A stretch of 64,000 bases of DNA from Vibrio maritimus (lineage in GTDB: Bacteria > Pseudomonadota > Gammaproteobacteria > Enterobacterales > Vibrionaceae): NCBI GenBank assembly GCA_003263775.1, contig JYJJ01000051.1, positions 124,001 through 188,000 of the forward strand, read 5' to 3'. A program made the position numbers and the translations under genes. Numbering within the stretch: position 1 is the stretch's first letter; each line of letters starts with the position of its first letter. The notes beneath the pieces were generated by a model. It had not been told where the DNA came from. It saw only the letters and a program-made list of their open reading frames with translations, and searched no databases. This document shows, one piece after another, positions 63,998-64,000 of the stretch.

Positions 63998-64000
63998 ATG
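63998..64000 (+). CDS. Start codon of the next gene (rest outside window)
   Basis: ATG at the last three bases, preceded by AAAGGAAACAAAT. Product unknown from this window; a xylose gene such as xylulokinase or a xylose transporter would fit its position divergent from xylR (inference). Confidence 0.5.

Overview
The window looks like a chromosomal segment of a marine Vibrio or close relative. The gene content supports this: a Blc-type lipocalin, two tandem tRNA-Val(GAC) genes, LamB-type porins with a MalM homologue, and a GH26/CBM31 beta-1,3-xylanase whose candidate catalytic residues fall at E138 and E234, the numbering I recall for XYL4 of Vibrio sp. AX-4. Base composition is moderate, with AT-rich intergenic regions. 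It is mostly a polysaccharide-utilisation island holding two adjacent catabolic modules.

Layout. 1-3.9 kb is housekeeping: a GDPD fragment, a membrane-anchored MBL hydrolase, a lipocalin, a DUF2726 protein, two tRNA-Val genes and a lipoprotein. 3.9-10.6 kb is an RND tripartite efflux operon with a LysR regulator. 10.7-32.2 kb is a beta-glucan/cellulose module. It has a surface lipoprotein GH16 lichenase that is circularly permuted like the Fibrobacter succinogenes enzyme, a GH9 cellulase, a GH5-CBM6-CBM5 cellulase, an ABC importer (binding protein, two permeases, ATPase), cytoplasmic GH1, GH94 phosphorylase and GH116, an aldose epimerase-like protein, and three LacI-type regulators. 32.4-39.2 kb carries a chemoreceptor, two maltoporin-type porins and MalM. 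39.3-63.8 kb is a beta-1,3-xylan module. It has a secreted CBM31-Ig-dihaem cytochrome fusion, the GH26-CBM31-CBM31 xylanase, GalM, a second chemoreceptor, a second ABC importer, a lipoprotein GH26 with a CBM35-like tail, a GH43 xylosidase, xylose isomerase, a GPH symporter, GH3, and two XylR-type regulators.

How the genes work together (inference). Secreted and surface enzymes cut beta-glucans or beta-1,3-xylan. LamB-type porins pass the oligosaccharides, binding proteins and ABC permeases or the GPH symporter import them, and cytoplasmic GH1/GH94/GH116 or GH43/GH3 reduce them to glucose, glucose-1-phosphate or xylose. XylA then isomerises xylose. No xylulokinase is visible, but a start codon with a good ribosome-binding site sits at the right-hand edge. 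LacI-type palindromes, CRP-like sites and a recurring ATCTGGT element mark candidate control points.

The most novel item is the CBM31-Ig-dihaem cytochrome fusion next to the xylanase. It suggests a redox component targeted to beta-1,3-xylan. A major caveat is that about 22 single-base frameshifts interrupt about 19 otherwise intact genes. Nearly all are one-base deletions, many in short homopolymers. This looks like consensus sequencing error rather than mass gene decay, so I annotate those genes across the frameshift.
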